From contig NC_087068.1 of the NCBI RefSeq assembly GCF_963678635.1, forward strand, positions 38,277,649 through 38,341,648: a stretch of DNA of 64,000 bases, given 5' to 3'. The notes under the pieces were generated by a model. That model did not search any database. It was not told the origin of the DNA and saw only the letters and a program-made list of their open reading frames with translations. Position numbers and translations under genes: made by a program. This document shows, piece after piece, positions 35,001-44,782 of this stretch. This stretch comes from Symsagittifera roscoffensis. Its lineage: Eukaryota; Xenacoelomorpha; Acoela; Convolutidae. Within the stretch, counting starts at the first letter, position 1. Each line of letters opens with the position of its first letter.

Positions 35001-38000
35001 TAGAAAAATCTATCAAGTCTGTGCCAGTCACCCTTGCTGTCCAAACCGTCATCTCCCACCCCTCTACCTCTCCACAGTCTGAAACCCTCCATAAAATAGA
35101 TGAAATCAGAATTCGAGGCATACCTGAGAGCTCATCTCAAACCACAGCGAAACGATTCGAAGATGATTCGAAACTAGTCACCGATGTGCTGAAATTTATT
35201 GAAAAGGATGCTTCAGGTTGTAATCAAGACGTTTAGGGGCGGGCAAAGTGAAACCCAATTCAGGAAAGTCCCGAAGTCTCATTGTAAAATTGAATTCAGC
35301 GTGGTCTGCTCGCAAGTTATTGAGCAAAGCCTACAAGCTAAAGACTATTCATCTGCCGTATACCTTAGTAAGTCCCTCACAAAAACTGGCCAAGAACTTG
35401 AAAGAACCTTTCCGAAAAAAAAAACGATTTGAACTTTGCGAATCTGGGCATGACAAAAGTCTCATTAAAATTAGAGATTTAAAACTTTATTTGGATGGCC
35501 AAGAGGTTCCAACAAATTCCAATGAAGACTGACTATATTCTGAATTATTTGTAGTGTTCTTAAAATGCCAAAGTTTGGTTTCATTAAATAGACGACTACA
35601 AGTTGTTAACTTTTTAAATTCGTGGAACTGTGGTATTTTCTGTGCCTCCGAAACGTGGCTGAATGACTCTACCGAGTCTAACCATGTTTTTCCTTTCTCT
35701 GATTATTTCGTTATTGCTCGATCTGATAGATCAAATGACGAACACGGGGGTGCTCTTATAGCCATGAAATCTACCTTAAATTCACATTTTGATATCATAC
35801 CGGTTCATTGCAATTCTAATGTTGGATGCGCTGCTATGCTTTCGAGTTCTTCATATGTTTTATGCATTGCTACAGTATATAACCCTCCTGCATCTTCTAG
35901 GTTCAGGCTACCCTGTTCAGAAGTTCAATATTTCCTATCCTTAGTATATTCTGCTTACCGGACGGAATGTTCAAAACTTGGTTGTTTAAATAATTATTTC
36001 TTACTTGGCGGTGAATTTAACCTACCGGATATTGATTGCCGTACTAGCTTTAGTTCTTCCAGCTATGACATGAATTTGATTTCAATCTTCCAGGATTACA
36101 ATCCGCAGCAATTGATTCATGAACCAACTCATAAGAGTGGGAATATACTTGACATTCTGCTAACTGACGACCGTTTTCTAGAAAATGAACCTGTTGTCTT
36201 TGATTGTGCACCTTCTGATCACCGTGCCGTTGGGGATACATTTTCAATGCATACAAACGCTGAGTTATCTCCACCATCTTATTCCAGAAGTTCTTTTAAT
36301 TTCGTTACTTTTAATAGTTTCCTAGATGCGTGCTACGATGCATTAAGTTATCCTCACTCACTTGAAATTTTCTCAACTCTGTTTATACCTACAATATCAG
36401 GTGAAGTGGCAGCATCTGCACAGCTGAAACGGAAAAAACGACAACAACTACCTTTTTACTACAGTTCATCTACCGTTCACCTTATGAATAAACTAACTTC
36501 AAAGACACGACAATTCCCGGCTTGCGATCATAGTTCTCTGGCACTTGAGCTAGACCGAAACTTAGAACTAGATAAATTATGTTATCTCAACTCATTTGCA
36601 AATTTGAATGTTAACAACTGTTTCAAAATTCTCAAGAGCATTTCCAACAAGTTTACATTTCCTGGCACCTTACATTGGGGGTCATTCAAAGCTCGCACCA
36701 TTTTAGAAAAATCGAATTTATTTTATCGCTTTTTCGCTTCAGTCTTCAAACCCTCCTGTTCGGTCGATGTGTTACAGCTCTATACTTGTTCGTCAATTTC
36801 GTTAAATTCCATTGATATCTCTTTCGATAAAATTCTCAACTTCTTACGCTCTGCTGATGATTCATCCTCAGTTTGCTGTGATAATTTACCTCCTGCATTT
36901 ATTGGTTACTGCTCTAATCAACTGTGTCCCTTGGTTATTGCACTTTACGACGAAATTTTGAAGCACAAAGTCTGGCCTGATGCTTGGAAAAGTGCGTATG
37001 TTTCGCCTCTTCATAAGAAGAAAGTTACAGTGATGTTACCAATTATCGGCCAATCAGCTTATTACCGAAATTATCACTAGGTCTAGAACGAGTTTTATTC
37101 GATCATGTTTATTTGAAAATCCGGTACAAAGTTTCGTCATCACAAAATGGGTTCAAGTCTCGACGTTCAACTGTAACTCAACTTTTGAGTTTTTGTGATA
37201 AAATTTTTGAAGGTCAAGAGCAGGGTCTTTTTACTACCGTGTTTTATGCTGACATTAAGAAAGCTTTCGTTTCAGTGCGACATGACAGGCTGCTTTATAA
37301 ACTTGCGTCATATGGCCTTGATCATGATTTCCTAGAACTTCTACATAGTTATTTATCTAATCGCTACCAGCGTGTGCGCATAGATGGCATGCTATCTGAA
37401 ACTGTCTCAGTGACAAGTGGGGTGCCCCAAGGTAGCATTTTAAGGCCTTTATTATTCTTATTGTTTGTAAACGATCTTCCCTCAACCCTTAGCACCTCTT
37501 CTTTTCTCTTTATCTCAAATGCTGCAGCGTAAGTTTTACTTCCTTACAGACTGACTTGTCCGCTCTACAGCGGTGGTGCATTGAAAAATTTCTTGATTTA
37601 CATCCAGAGAAGTGCAAAATACTCTCATTTTTTCACTGTTCCATAACGACTCTCTATATCGGTAATACTTTGCTTGATAGCATTCAAAGTTTTAAAGACC
37701 CTGGTGTTATTTTTACTTCGAATTTAAGTTGATCCCTCCACGTTACTGAAAAAATTTCGAAGTGCTATAAGGTCTTCTTTATGCTGAAAAGAAATGTTCC
37801 GACGAGTGCATCTAGATCACTCAAAATTAATTTATACATAACTTGTATTCTCTCCATTTTATCTTATGGATCTCCAATTTGGTCCCCAAACAAAACAAAT
37901 CTTAAGAAGTTGGAGTCTTTAAATAAGCGTTGCATTAAGTGGATTGGCATGACTGGTGATTATAATTCTACACTCTGGAACTTGAATATTTACCCTATCT

Positions 38001-39132
38001 CCTATAAGTTAGAGACAAGTGATTTACTCCATTTCCATCGACTTTTCCACGGGAAATATGACCTGAATATTTTCGATTACGTTACCCTTTCAGAATCTTG
38101 TTTGTCGTTGCGGAGCTCAAATACTGCATGTTTATTTTGAAAAATCGAAGATATTTGAAGACGAGAGATTTTTATTTTGATCGAGTCACCAACACATAAT
38201 ATGTCTAACCAAAACTTGCCTTTCAACTGATGATATTTACAACTGCTTTAAAGTGTCTGGTTATAGCAACATAAATAATTAAACAAGAAACTCTAGAGGT
38301 GGAGTGTTATGGTTCATTGCACAGATGAAGTGAAAATTATAGATAAGCAAACATCCGAGATAGATGAGTGCATCATTGTTTTATTGAAATAACAAGAAAC
38401 AACTTTTCTTCTTATCGTGGTGCATAGTTCGAAAAGATCCGATAAGTTGGTCCCTCCACGTTGTTGAAAAAATTTCGAAGTGCTATAAGGTCTTCTTTAT
38501 GCTGAAAAGAAATGTTCCGATGAGTGCATCTAGATCACTCAAAATTAATTTATACAAAATTTGTATTCTCTCCATTTTATCTTATGCATCTCCAATTTGG
38601 TCCCCAAACAAAACTGATCTTCAGAAGTTGGAGTCTTTAAATAAGCGTTGCATTAAGTGGATTGGCATGACTGGTGATTATAATTCTACACTCTGGAACT
38701 TGAGTATTTACCCTATCTCCTATAGAGATAAGTCATTTACTCCTTTTCCATCGACTTTTCCACGGGAAATATGACCTGAATATTTTCGATTACGTTACCC
38801 TTTCAGAATCTTGTTCGTCGTTGCGGAGCTCAAATTACTGCATGTTTGTTTTGAAAAATCGAAGATATTTGAAGACGAGAAATTTTTATTTTGATCAAGT
38901 TGTAAGGCTGGTAAATCACCTGAGAATTGATGCTCGTGACTCATTTTGTGAATGGAAGAGGAAAATTCATCTTTTCTACAAGAGCAAGCTTCAAACTTAC
39001 AATGAAAAAGTGAGCTGTACGTGGTCGGCAAAATGTATTTGCCTGTATTGTCGTTCTTAATAACTATTTTAAAAATATAAACTATTTCGATTATTGCTGT
39101 TAAGTTTTGTAAATTACCCAAGCGGTAAATTA

Positions 39133-39171
<39 letters not shown>

Positions 39172-41589
39172 ATTTCAAAAATGAGACATTATGTCCCCAA
39201 GCATTTACTTTTGACTTATTATGTCTCAAACGTTGAATCCATAATCCCATATGAAATTCTTGTGTATATTGATTCGAATTATAGCTCCTTGGTACCTTCG
39301 TTAATGTTGTAAAAGAAAATCGTGAAATATATTTTCTCTAAGCGAATCTTCGTAAGTATTAGGCCTGATTTTCAAAACGCGAATATTTTGACCGTTCATG
39401 AACTAAATATTTATGAAGTGCTCAAGTGTGTTTTATAATCAATTTCGGGTCTTCACAGCGAAAGCTTTCTAAATAACCTTTTTTATTACGAGGATTCAAC
39501 ATACAAAACGAGAAGAGCTACCAAAAGCTTAATCAAAACTCCCACTTCTAAGAATAAACCTAAACTCGCATCTTTGAGCTATCGTAGCGCAAAGCTTTAT
39601 TTGATAATACGGTTTTCCGTCTAAATATACATGCATTTTCTCATTCTGAAATCCAAACTATAGCTCATTCAATAAAAAATCTTCATATTTCAATTAATGA
39701 AGACCTGACTGGACTAATTTTTCAGTAGGTCAAAAAAGGCTCTATCAAATGCGTATTGTTTTAATGAAAATAAGTAGAGTTGATACCCTGTCCCTATACC
39801 ACCTAATGGACGCTCTACGAATTCGAGATTTTTGATGTAATCCCCGGAACTTTAGTACGACGGACTATTCTCAAAATTAGTACGACGGACTATTCTCAAA
39901 TTCTCGAGAAAAAAGAGCATCCATCAAGCCTAAAAACAAATTGATGCTAATTCAATAATAAAACAAAACTTTTCTCAGAACAAAAGGGAGTCTCTGGAGT
40001 GGGAACATGCGCCCAGATTAGGAATTTTTCTTGAAATCCGCTAAGATTTTTTAAGTTTCTAACCCAGGCTGAAATTGATAAATTCGGTAAAATATTTCAA
40101 AAAACGAAATTTGTTAATATTTCAAATAAAACTTCATCCCCCAGGTTGCTAATTTAAGATTAAGACAGCAAAGTGTGAGATCCTGATGGATTCGTTAGCT
40201 GTCCTCTCTATTGCAAAATGTATAAACTTTGTTCAAACTTAGCCGATGTTAATCTATACCAAAGAAATAATTTCTTCTTGTTCTACTACTTCAAACACAT
40301 AGGCCAATAGAACCCACAGTAATAAACGTGCCAATATACTGAGGAAAGTCGATAAAAATGATTTTTTTTCTGGACATTTTGTCAAAAAAATAAATCATTT
40401 CACCTGAATGCTCTTTCAATTTCAAAAACCTTTAAGATTTTCAGCTTTTCGACTGAACTAATCCACTTGAGAACACTGGATCATTATGTAAATTTTCTAT
40501 TCTCCTGCGTTTCCGTACTAACACCCAACCACAGCCAATATATCATAAAAATACGAGTTATGATCCAGTTTTGAATCTCAAACAGGGGCGGATTTAGAGG
40601 GGGGGGGGGCGGACGCCCCTCCCCCCTCGGGGATTCGACCCCCTGCCGACCCAAAGGGTCCCCCCTTTGGTAATTTTTAAGAAATAGATTTTTGGCCGAT
40701 CGACCCTAAAACTTTTCTAGAGGCGCCCTTGGCGCCAATATATACTAATTTTGAGTGGGGAGCGCGCGCCGAAAAAAAAATGCGATTTTTTTATCAAAAT
40801 TTTCCAAAAAGTGCTGAAAAACGCCTTTTTTGGCCTGTTTTTCAAAAATTTTGCCTGCGGCGCAGAAATTGCGCTCAAAACAGGCACTTTTTAGTGCTTT
40901 AGGAGAGCTCGGAAAATCAATTTGGTCGACCTAAAAAAAATAAAAGGTCGACAAAATTTTCGCAATTTTTTTGAAAATCCGCCCCCCCCCCCCTCGAGAA
41001 AATCCTAGATCCGCCCCTGATCTCGAACTTGATCAACTTTTTTTTACGCCATTCGCTTTTTTTGTCATTGAAGAGCGTAACTTGCCATCGATTTGGTAAA
41101 ATTATAAGAGCTGTTTGGTCGAACTGGATGTCGCTAAAAAACAAAGAAAAACATTAAGAATGTAGAAGAACACCCCCTGCTTCTTCTCCGTGTTTTGGAG
41201 CCCCCATAAATCAACACCTGGATCATCTTATGGCCTTCTGAGGCGCTTACTTATGTTGTATCTGCAAAAAAAATGCGGTTTTCCAGATTTTCTTTAACAC
41301 AGGCGGAGTTGCATTTCGCAAACAGGTACAATTTTTCGTTTTTAGCTGTCCCGATTTCAAACTTACTTGAATCGAATTCGATCTGGTCAAACATTCTGAA
41401 GCTTCTGAGCACCAGTTTTTCAGCAACTCCCTTCTTGAAGCCCAACCCTCCTTTCGACGGGTCATCGCTTATCACGTAAAAATCAGTTCTGGTTTTGAGA
41501 AACTCAAAGACTATTTCAAGAAACTTGTCGATGGATGGTCCGGACTTTTGAAGAACGAAGCCAAGCGCGTTTTCAACATCGGCCAGCAT
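19949..41589 (-). CDS. NUDCD3: NUDCD3-like NudC-family co-chaperone, complete, 4 exons over 21.6 kb
   Basis: Joined exons (minus): 41589-41367, 32269-31668, 31392-31260, 20064-19949, giving 357 residues, close to the usual ~360 of NUDCD3. NUDCD3 works with Hsp90-type chaperones and helps stabilise dynein intermediate chain and other clients. Domains: N-terminal NudC helical region (DKFLEIVFEFLKTRTDFY, 21-38; GFKKGVAEKLVLRSF, 50-64), an acidic and Ser/Glu-rich linker (76-180), a CS (p23-like) domain from YKWSQSQEDVEV (184) to LEKLKPLWWKR (275), then a helical C-terminus (MDTT-like KLDTTMNLHDL; LLKKAWNANGSPFGHTPFDP; ends STVKFN). The C-terminal LKKxWxAxGSPF-----FDP is what separates NUDCD3 from NUDC and NUDCD2. 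All junction phases match. Introns 1 and 3 are bloated by mobile elements and duplications. Confidence 0.94.
21220..21236. repeat. GCGAAGC hairpin, copy A of the duplication
   Basis: GCGAAGC-AGA-GCTTCGC, perfect 7-bp stem, followed by ACCACTTGCGATAAAA. The same element head is found at 61183. Confidence 0.9.
21490..22880. repeat. Array of ~170-bp satellite-like units (copy A)
   Basis: Diverged units with the landmarks 'GGGCGTAGCCGCTTATGCAG', a run like 'ATTTCGATTGAACCCAAAA', 'ATCTCAGATTTGGCA', 'TTTTCGAGAAAA', and 'TTTGACTTTTCCGAGGGCCAT'. The array closes with 'CCCCACAGACTTTTTCGAAG'. Copy B repeats it at 25350-26700. Confidence 0.8.
24641..28496. repeat. 3.86-kb tandem segmental duplication, copy B
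   Basis: Nearly identical to copy A over its whole length. The differences seen are mostly one-base homopolymer changes, a CTT indel (21565 against 25424) and a few substitutions (for example 21280 T against 25141 G). The copies are recent and directly adjacent. Confidence 0.97.
25079..25095. repeat. GCGAAGC hairpin, copy B of the duplication
   Basis: Identical to the hairpin at 21220, as expected from the 3.86-kb duplication. Confidence 0.9.
29580..30110. repeat. Dispersed ~0.5-kb repeat, related to 60510-61050
   Basis: Shares 'ATGTTCCGACCA', 'CGGTTTTTCTCGAC', 'ATGTCGTTCA.ATCACGA.TGAAAG' and 'TTTGATATGATATA' in the same order with 60510-61050. No coding potential. Confidence 0.6.
31260..31392 (-). 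CDS. NUDCD3: NUDCD3 exon 3
   Basis: Forty-four codons plus one base, acceptor ATCATTTTAG, donor GTGATA. Encodes the acidic loop and helix after the CS domain (LDTTMNLHDLPEGDKATIDQ and LQYDQLCKLKG), matching the family ID-x-K-x-M-x-x-L-x-x-x-x-x-A-x-x-x-L-x-x-D-x-x-x-K pattern. Confidence 0.92.
31668..32269 (-). CDS. NUDCD3: NUDCD3 exon 2: acidic linker and CS domain
   Basis: Two bases plus 200 codons, acceptor ATATATTTTAG, donor GTGAGC, phase 1 in and 0 out. The first ~105 codons encode a poorly conserved Ser/Glu/Asn-rich linker. The CS domain starts YKWSQSQEDVEVKLKLP, passes VAGELFDNV and W-N-F-E and ends YLEKLKPLWW, the NudC-type CS ending. Confidence 0.94.
32830..34150 (+). pseudogene. 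Decayed LINE fragment (ORF1-like and endonuclease part)
   Basis: 33600-33860 encodes, across stops, an endonuclease start (LTKTCLSTDDI-NCF, SGYSN, TRNSRGG). 33928-34100 encodes VCGDFNIDLMKN, the endonuclease GDFN motif, then LIREPNRFGSQSDTLLGHNF. The 33609-33870 part reappears at 38170-38445. The stretch before 33570 is too decayed to assign with confidence. Confidence 0.6.
34790..35532 (+). pseudogene. LINE ORF1 remnant
   Basis: Two overlapping frames. The first (34790-35236) encodes a Ser/Leu-rich segment followed by an RRM-like start (IRIRGIPESS, VTDVLKFIEKD). The second (to 35532) encodes KSRSLIVKL-S, RKLLSKAYKLK, and LKEPFRKKKRFELC, resembling the nucleic-acid-binding part of CR1/L2-type ORF1 proteins. 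One frameshift near 35236 separates them. Confidence 0.6.
35554..37535 (+). pseudogene. LINE ORF2 remnant: AP endonuclease and reverse transcriptase
   Basis: A 508-codon open frame (35554-37080) carries endonuclease landmarks: CQSLVSLNRRL, ASETWLND (catalytic Glu), GEFNLPDID (usually GDFN, so Asp to Glu) and APSDHRAV (catalytic SDH). A frameshift near 37030 interrupts 'NYRPISLLPK'. The RT resumes to FYADIKKAFVSVRH (motif A; usual AFD-VDH lost) and SGVPQGSILRPLLF (motif B). Where motif C (FADD) should be, the sequence reads FISNAAA and stops, so the polymerase would be inactive. Confidence 0.85.
37733..39060 (+). pseudogene. LINE C-terminal region in two direct copies
   Basis: Copy 1 (37733-38168) and copy 2 (38453-38888) both encode VFFMLKRNVP, PIWSPNKT-L-KLESLNKRC and IKWIGMTGDYNSTLWNL, the post-RT 'thumb/connection' region of CR1-like LINEs. 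Copy 2 continues to a tail with TWSAKCICLYC. Between them lies 38170-38445, homologous to the endonuclease piece at 33609-33870. Confidence 0.85.
39137..39170. repeat. (CT)17 microsatellite
   Basis: Uninterrupted CT dinucleotide run shortly downstream of the LINE 3' end; possibly the element's microsatellite tail or target. Confidence 0.95.
40583..41019. mobile_element. hAT-type MITE with 8-bp target-site duplication
   Basis: Ends are CAGGGGCGGATTTAG and, in reverse complement, CAGGGGCGGATCTAG (one mismatch in 15). Flanks are ATCTCAAA (40575-40582) and ATCTCGAA (41020-41027), an 8-bp duplication with one change, as expected for hAT. The interior has G/C runs and no coding sequence. CAGGGGCGG-type hAT MITEs are widespread in invertebrates. 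Confidence 0.9.
41367..41589 (-). CDS. NUDCD3: NUDCD3 exon 1 (start)
   Basis: Seventy-four codons plus one base; donor GTAAGT. The chosen ATG has A at -3 and places MLADVENALGFVLQ where the family N-terminus begins. An upstream in-frame ATG at 41748 would add 53 residues unlike the family. A good splice acceptor (TTTTTGTTGCTTTCAG) ends at 41632, 42 bases before the ATG, suggesting that the upstream in-frame sequence is removed by splicing. Confidence 0.9.
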
Positions 41590-42437
41590 ATTAGCTAGTA
41601 GGTAAATATATGATAAATAAGCAATTGATATCTGAAAGCAACAAAAATATCGTTTATGTTGCGTTTCATAAAACATAGCTAACATAAAATGCAATAGCGC
41701 TGCCAATGAACAAGAAAACATTAATTTAAAAAAAACATTTTTTTTCAATATTCAAACTTTGAAGAAATAAAAGCATCACTTTTAAAAGGCCTTTTAATTT
41801 TTAATGATTCACTTTTTTCATGAAACAAACACAATTAAAGAAAACTGGTTTAAAAGCAGTGTTTTGTACACCTTATACAGTATATGACATTATATGAAAA
41901 CCCTTACACGATCATATGATGCTCGTTAATCGCAAGCCTAATGATTATAAAAAGGTCAGATTTAAACCGCAAATTGAAAAAAAAAACACCAATAATTGGC
42001 TATTTTTTCGTGAGTCTGGGGTTTTTTCATCGAGTACTGCGAATTCGAAAAAACTGTATCACGTTGAAACTATTTGGACTTCAAATTCAGTTTATGATTG
42101 GCACGTTTTTCGAAAAACTATCTCATTAAAAGAAATCTGGATCAATAGGTAATTTTATATTCCGCTGGGAATTTAAGAAATTAAAGTCCATTTTAGAAAC
42201 TAGATGTCATTCTCGTTTTTCGGGACTTTGAAAAAACAAAGATCATTAAGACCTATATCAGTAAAAATCGAGCAGCAAAAACAATCTAAAAACCTTGAGC
42301 GATTGCAGTTAATGATTTAAGATTTTAACCTCAACATATTGATTTCAGACGATTATGCGGTTTCATACTAAAGCCATAATATTAGATTATGATTTAAACG
42401 ATAGGCAGATTACACGACTACTTTTTCTTACACAGAA

Positions 42438-42454
42438 GTGAAGCTATGCTTCGC
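42438..42454. repeat. GCGAAGC hairpin, wobble copy
   Basis: GTGAAGC-TAT-GCTTCGC: one C-to-T change leaves a T-G position in the stem. Preceded by ACACAGA as in the other copies. Confidence 0.75.
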
Positions 42455-43138
42455 ACAGGTGGCTATTGTCATGGGGAAAGGTCCCAACAAGCGAAACACT
42501 CATGGGCGAAGCACCGAAAACAAAACAGTCGAAAGTAATTTAAATGAATCAATTAATCAAAGGAATTAAATTAATCAATATTTTGCTTCTTTGATAACGA
42601 AAACTTTGAGAGACAAAATTTGTTCTAATTAACCGACGGTCAGTGACAATTTGAAAATTTTGCGTATTTCTGCCGTTTTTATATTTGGCCAATAATATTA
42701 CTCAGTCACTGGAAAAATTAACTTCCTTGGAGATTTTCAATGTTTCTTTTCAAATTTTGGAATAATGAAATCTGATGGCCTGATTTTTATTCAGTCCTTT
42801 GCCTCTGAGGGATTCCAGTCTTTCCAACCCACGCGTGAAAAGGACAAAAATTATCTGTAAAAATTAAATAAGAAACGAAAAGGTAAAAATAAGCCTTGAA
42901 AATTAAAACTTTTGAAAGTTAAAACAGTGGAACTTTCGAACCAACAACCAGAAGAATGGGAGTTGCACGTCCTTTTATCTGCGCCACGGGCCCTTGAAAA
43001 TTTGCTAACACTAGCCATCAATTAAGCAGTTACATATGCTAATATATTGCCAATGCTATGCAGCAAAAATTGCACCAAATAGAAATAGACATATAATATA
43101 AATTAGTAATATAAAACATAGTCAACTGACAGCTGGAA

Positions 43139-43520
43139 AAGAGTAATGAACGCAAGAAAACTGAAAAAAAACACAGATTTTTTTTTGCAAACGTCTTCAA
43201 AAAAAACAGATAGCTTTAGAGCTCTTAAAATTTGAGATGGACTCTTTATGATTCTAGGGCTCTTTAAGAACAATTTATGATGGACTCTTTTTTGTTATAA
43301 TTAACCCAATTTGAGAAAACTGGATCAATAGGTGAAACTTTTATTTCGCTTGGAAATCTGATAATTAATTTCAATTTTCCAAACTAAAAGTCGATCACGT
43401 TTTTGTGACCTTTACACTGTTGCTGTTCGATAGTGGAGTTTGCCTTCTGTTTAAAAATGGAAATGCGCTAAAATTTAAAAGAAATCACAAGTCAAACCGC
43501 GAAAAATCAAAATTGAGCGT
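43139..43520. mobile_element. AAGAGTAATGAACG element, truncated
   Basis: Begins AAGAGTAATGAACGCAAG and contains the family core 'GAGAAAACTGGATCAATAGG' (43311). The inverted 3' terminus is not found before the next copy begins, so the right end is lost. Confidence 0.6.
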
Positions 43521-43624
43521 AAAAAATTTCATCCTCACCAGCAATCTAATTCCAAGTCTCTTCAGCGCCAAAATTGAGACAGAAAAAAAGTTTGCAAAAT
43601 TAAACAGTCGACTACCAGTAGGGA

Positions 43625-44014
43625 AAGAGTAATGAACGCAAGTAAACAGAAAAAAAAACAGTTGAAAAGACTTTGTTGAAAAAATCTCAACTTTCAAATT
43701 CAAAGAAAAAAATAGACGCCCTTTGAATTTCTAGAACAAATAATGATTGGCGCTTTTCTGATAACATTAACCCAACTTGAGAAAACTGGATCAATAGGTA
43801 AAAATTTTATTCCGCTGGAATTCTTAAACAAAATTCCTTTTTTGAAACTGGAAATCGTTCACGTTTTTTTTGCGCCATTTCCACGTTTGTATTTGGAGAG
43901 TGCTATTTACGTCACTTTCAGCAGATTAATTTCAATTGAACTCAAAAATTGTATCAGTATTTTAACCTTTCTAATCTTTCTCCTGAAAAAAAAAAAAATC
44001 AGCTCATTACTCTT
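43625..44014. mobile_element. AAGAGTAATGAACG element, near complete
   Basis: Starts AAGAGTAATGAACGCAAG and ends CTCATTACTCTT, the inverted terminus with a change at its inner edge (390 bp). Core 'AACTGGATCAATAGGTAAAA' and 'TTTGGAGAGTGCTATTTACG' match the 5520 copy closely. Confidence 0.8.
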
Positions 44015-44367
44015 AAAAAAAACAATATCCTCTGTCGAAACTTAATCCATTGATGTTTTTTGCGACATTGAACTTTTGCGCCAAAAGGAAAGTTTTGCCC
44101 TCCTTTCAGTTAAAAAAAACTTGTATTGAAATTTGAAAAAATACCTCAAACAACAAAAAAAATCAAGCGTGATCAAATTTGAAGACTTTTCTGCAGAAGA
44201 TAATTGAGATTATCAATAGAAAAAGCTAGTAGTGCTGATTAAATTACGGACACAAAAATAGGCTCAAAAAGATAAGCAAAAGATAGCATCAAAACAATTT
44301 CCGAAATAGTTTTTTTCTTCAGTTTTGTACTGCGGTTAAGTTGGTCTGACCTGGATACTTTTCCAGT

Positions 44368-44782
44368 TTATCTTGGACTATAATTTCGCTTGCTTTCTCG
44401 GCGTCTTGTCGGCTCTTCGCGATACGATTCATGATCCCCTCCTCGACGTCTCGGTTCGTCTCTAAACGACTCGTTATCACCTCGTCTTCTCGGTTCCTCG
44501 CGATAACCCTGATTGTCGTCACGCCTTTTGGGCTCATTTCGGTATTCATCTCTTCTCTTTGGGTCGTCTCGATACTCTCTCCGCGGCTGCTCATCTCGAT
44601 ATTCCTGTTTTCTGGGCGGTTCATCTCGATACTCCTGTTTTCTAGGAGGTTCATCTCGATACTCCTGTTTTCTAGGAGGTTCATCTCGATACTCCTGTTT
44701 TCTAGGAGGTTCCCGATATTCTTGCTTCTTCGGGGGCGCGTCTTTGTAATCTCGCGCCCCACCTCTGTCGCCGCTCCTACTC
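44368..44782 (-). CDS. SR gene exon 6 (terminal): decapeptide repeat tail
   Basis: One base, 137 codons and TAA (44368-44370); acceptor GAAATGCTGCAG. Encodes SRSGDRGGARDYKDAPPKK, then about four copies of a KQEYRDEPPR decapeptide from a 30-bp tandem repeat, then diverged EYR-EP-RRD units. It ends ESKRNYSPR. The tail is strongly charged and probably disordered. Confidence 0.93.

Larger units (their letters stand above)
34546..39060 (+). mobile_element. CR1/L2-like non-LTR retrotransposon, degenerate, with an internally duplicated 3' part
   Basis: Plus-strand LINE in NUDCD3 intron 1. ORF1 remnant 34790-35532, then ORF2: endonuclease (35554-36290), reverse transcriptase (about 36900-37535) and a C-terminal region present twice (37733-38168 and 38453-38888) around a 275-bp insert that matches 33609-33870. 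The 3' end is placed after a Cys-containing tail ending near 39060. Several frameshifts and lost catalytic residues show it is dead. Clade assignment is by motif style only. Confidence 0.88.
32270..41366. other. NUDCD3: NUDCD3 intron 1 (9.1 kb) with LINE insertions and a hAT MITE
   Basis: All recognisable content is mobile: LINE fragments 33570-34150 and 34546-39060 (plus strand, antisense to the gene) and a MITE at 40583-41019. 39170-40580 is AT-rich without a recognised feature except faint relics of the AAGAGTAATGAACG family near 40440-40500. Confidence 0.85.
41632..44367. other. Intergenic region between NUDCD3 and the SR gene
   Basis: No gene recognised. Contains a wobble copy of the GCGAAGC hairpin (42438-42454) and two AAGAGTAATGAACG elements (from 43139, truncated; 43625-44014). 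It should hold the NUDCD3 promoter and the SR-gene 3' UTR. Confidence 0.65.

Noticed and set aside
39137-39170. (CT)n run as a regulatory GAGA-type site
   Set aside because: It lies in an intron at the end of a dead LINE with no promoter context; better read as a microsatellite.
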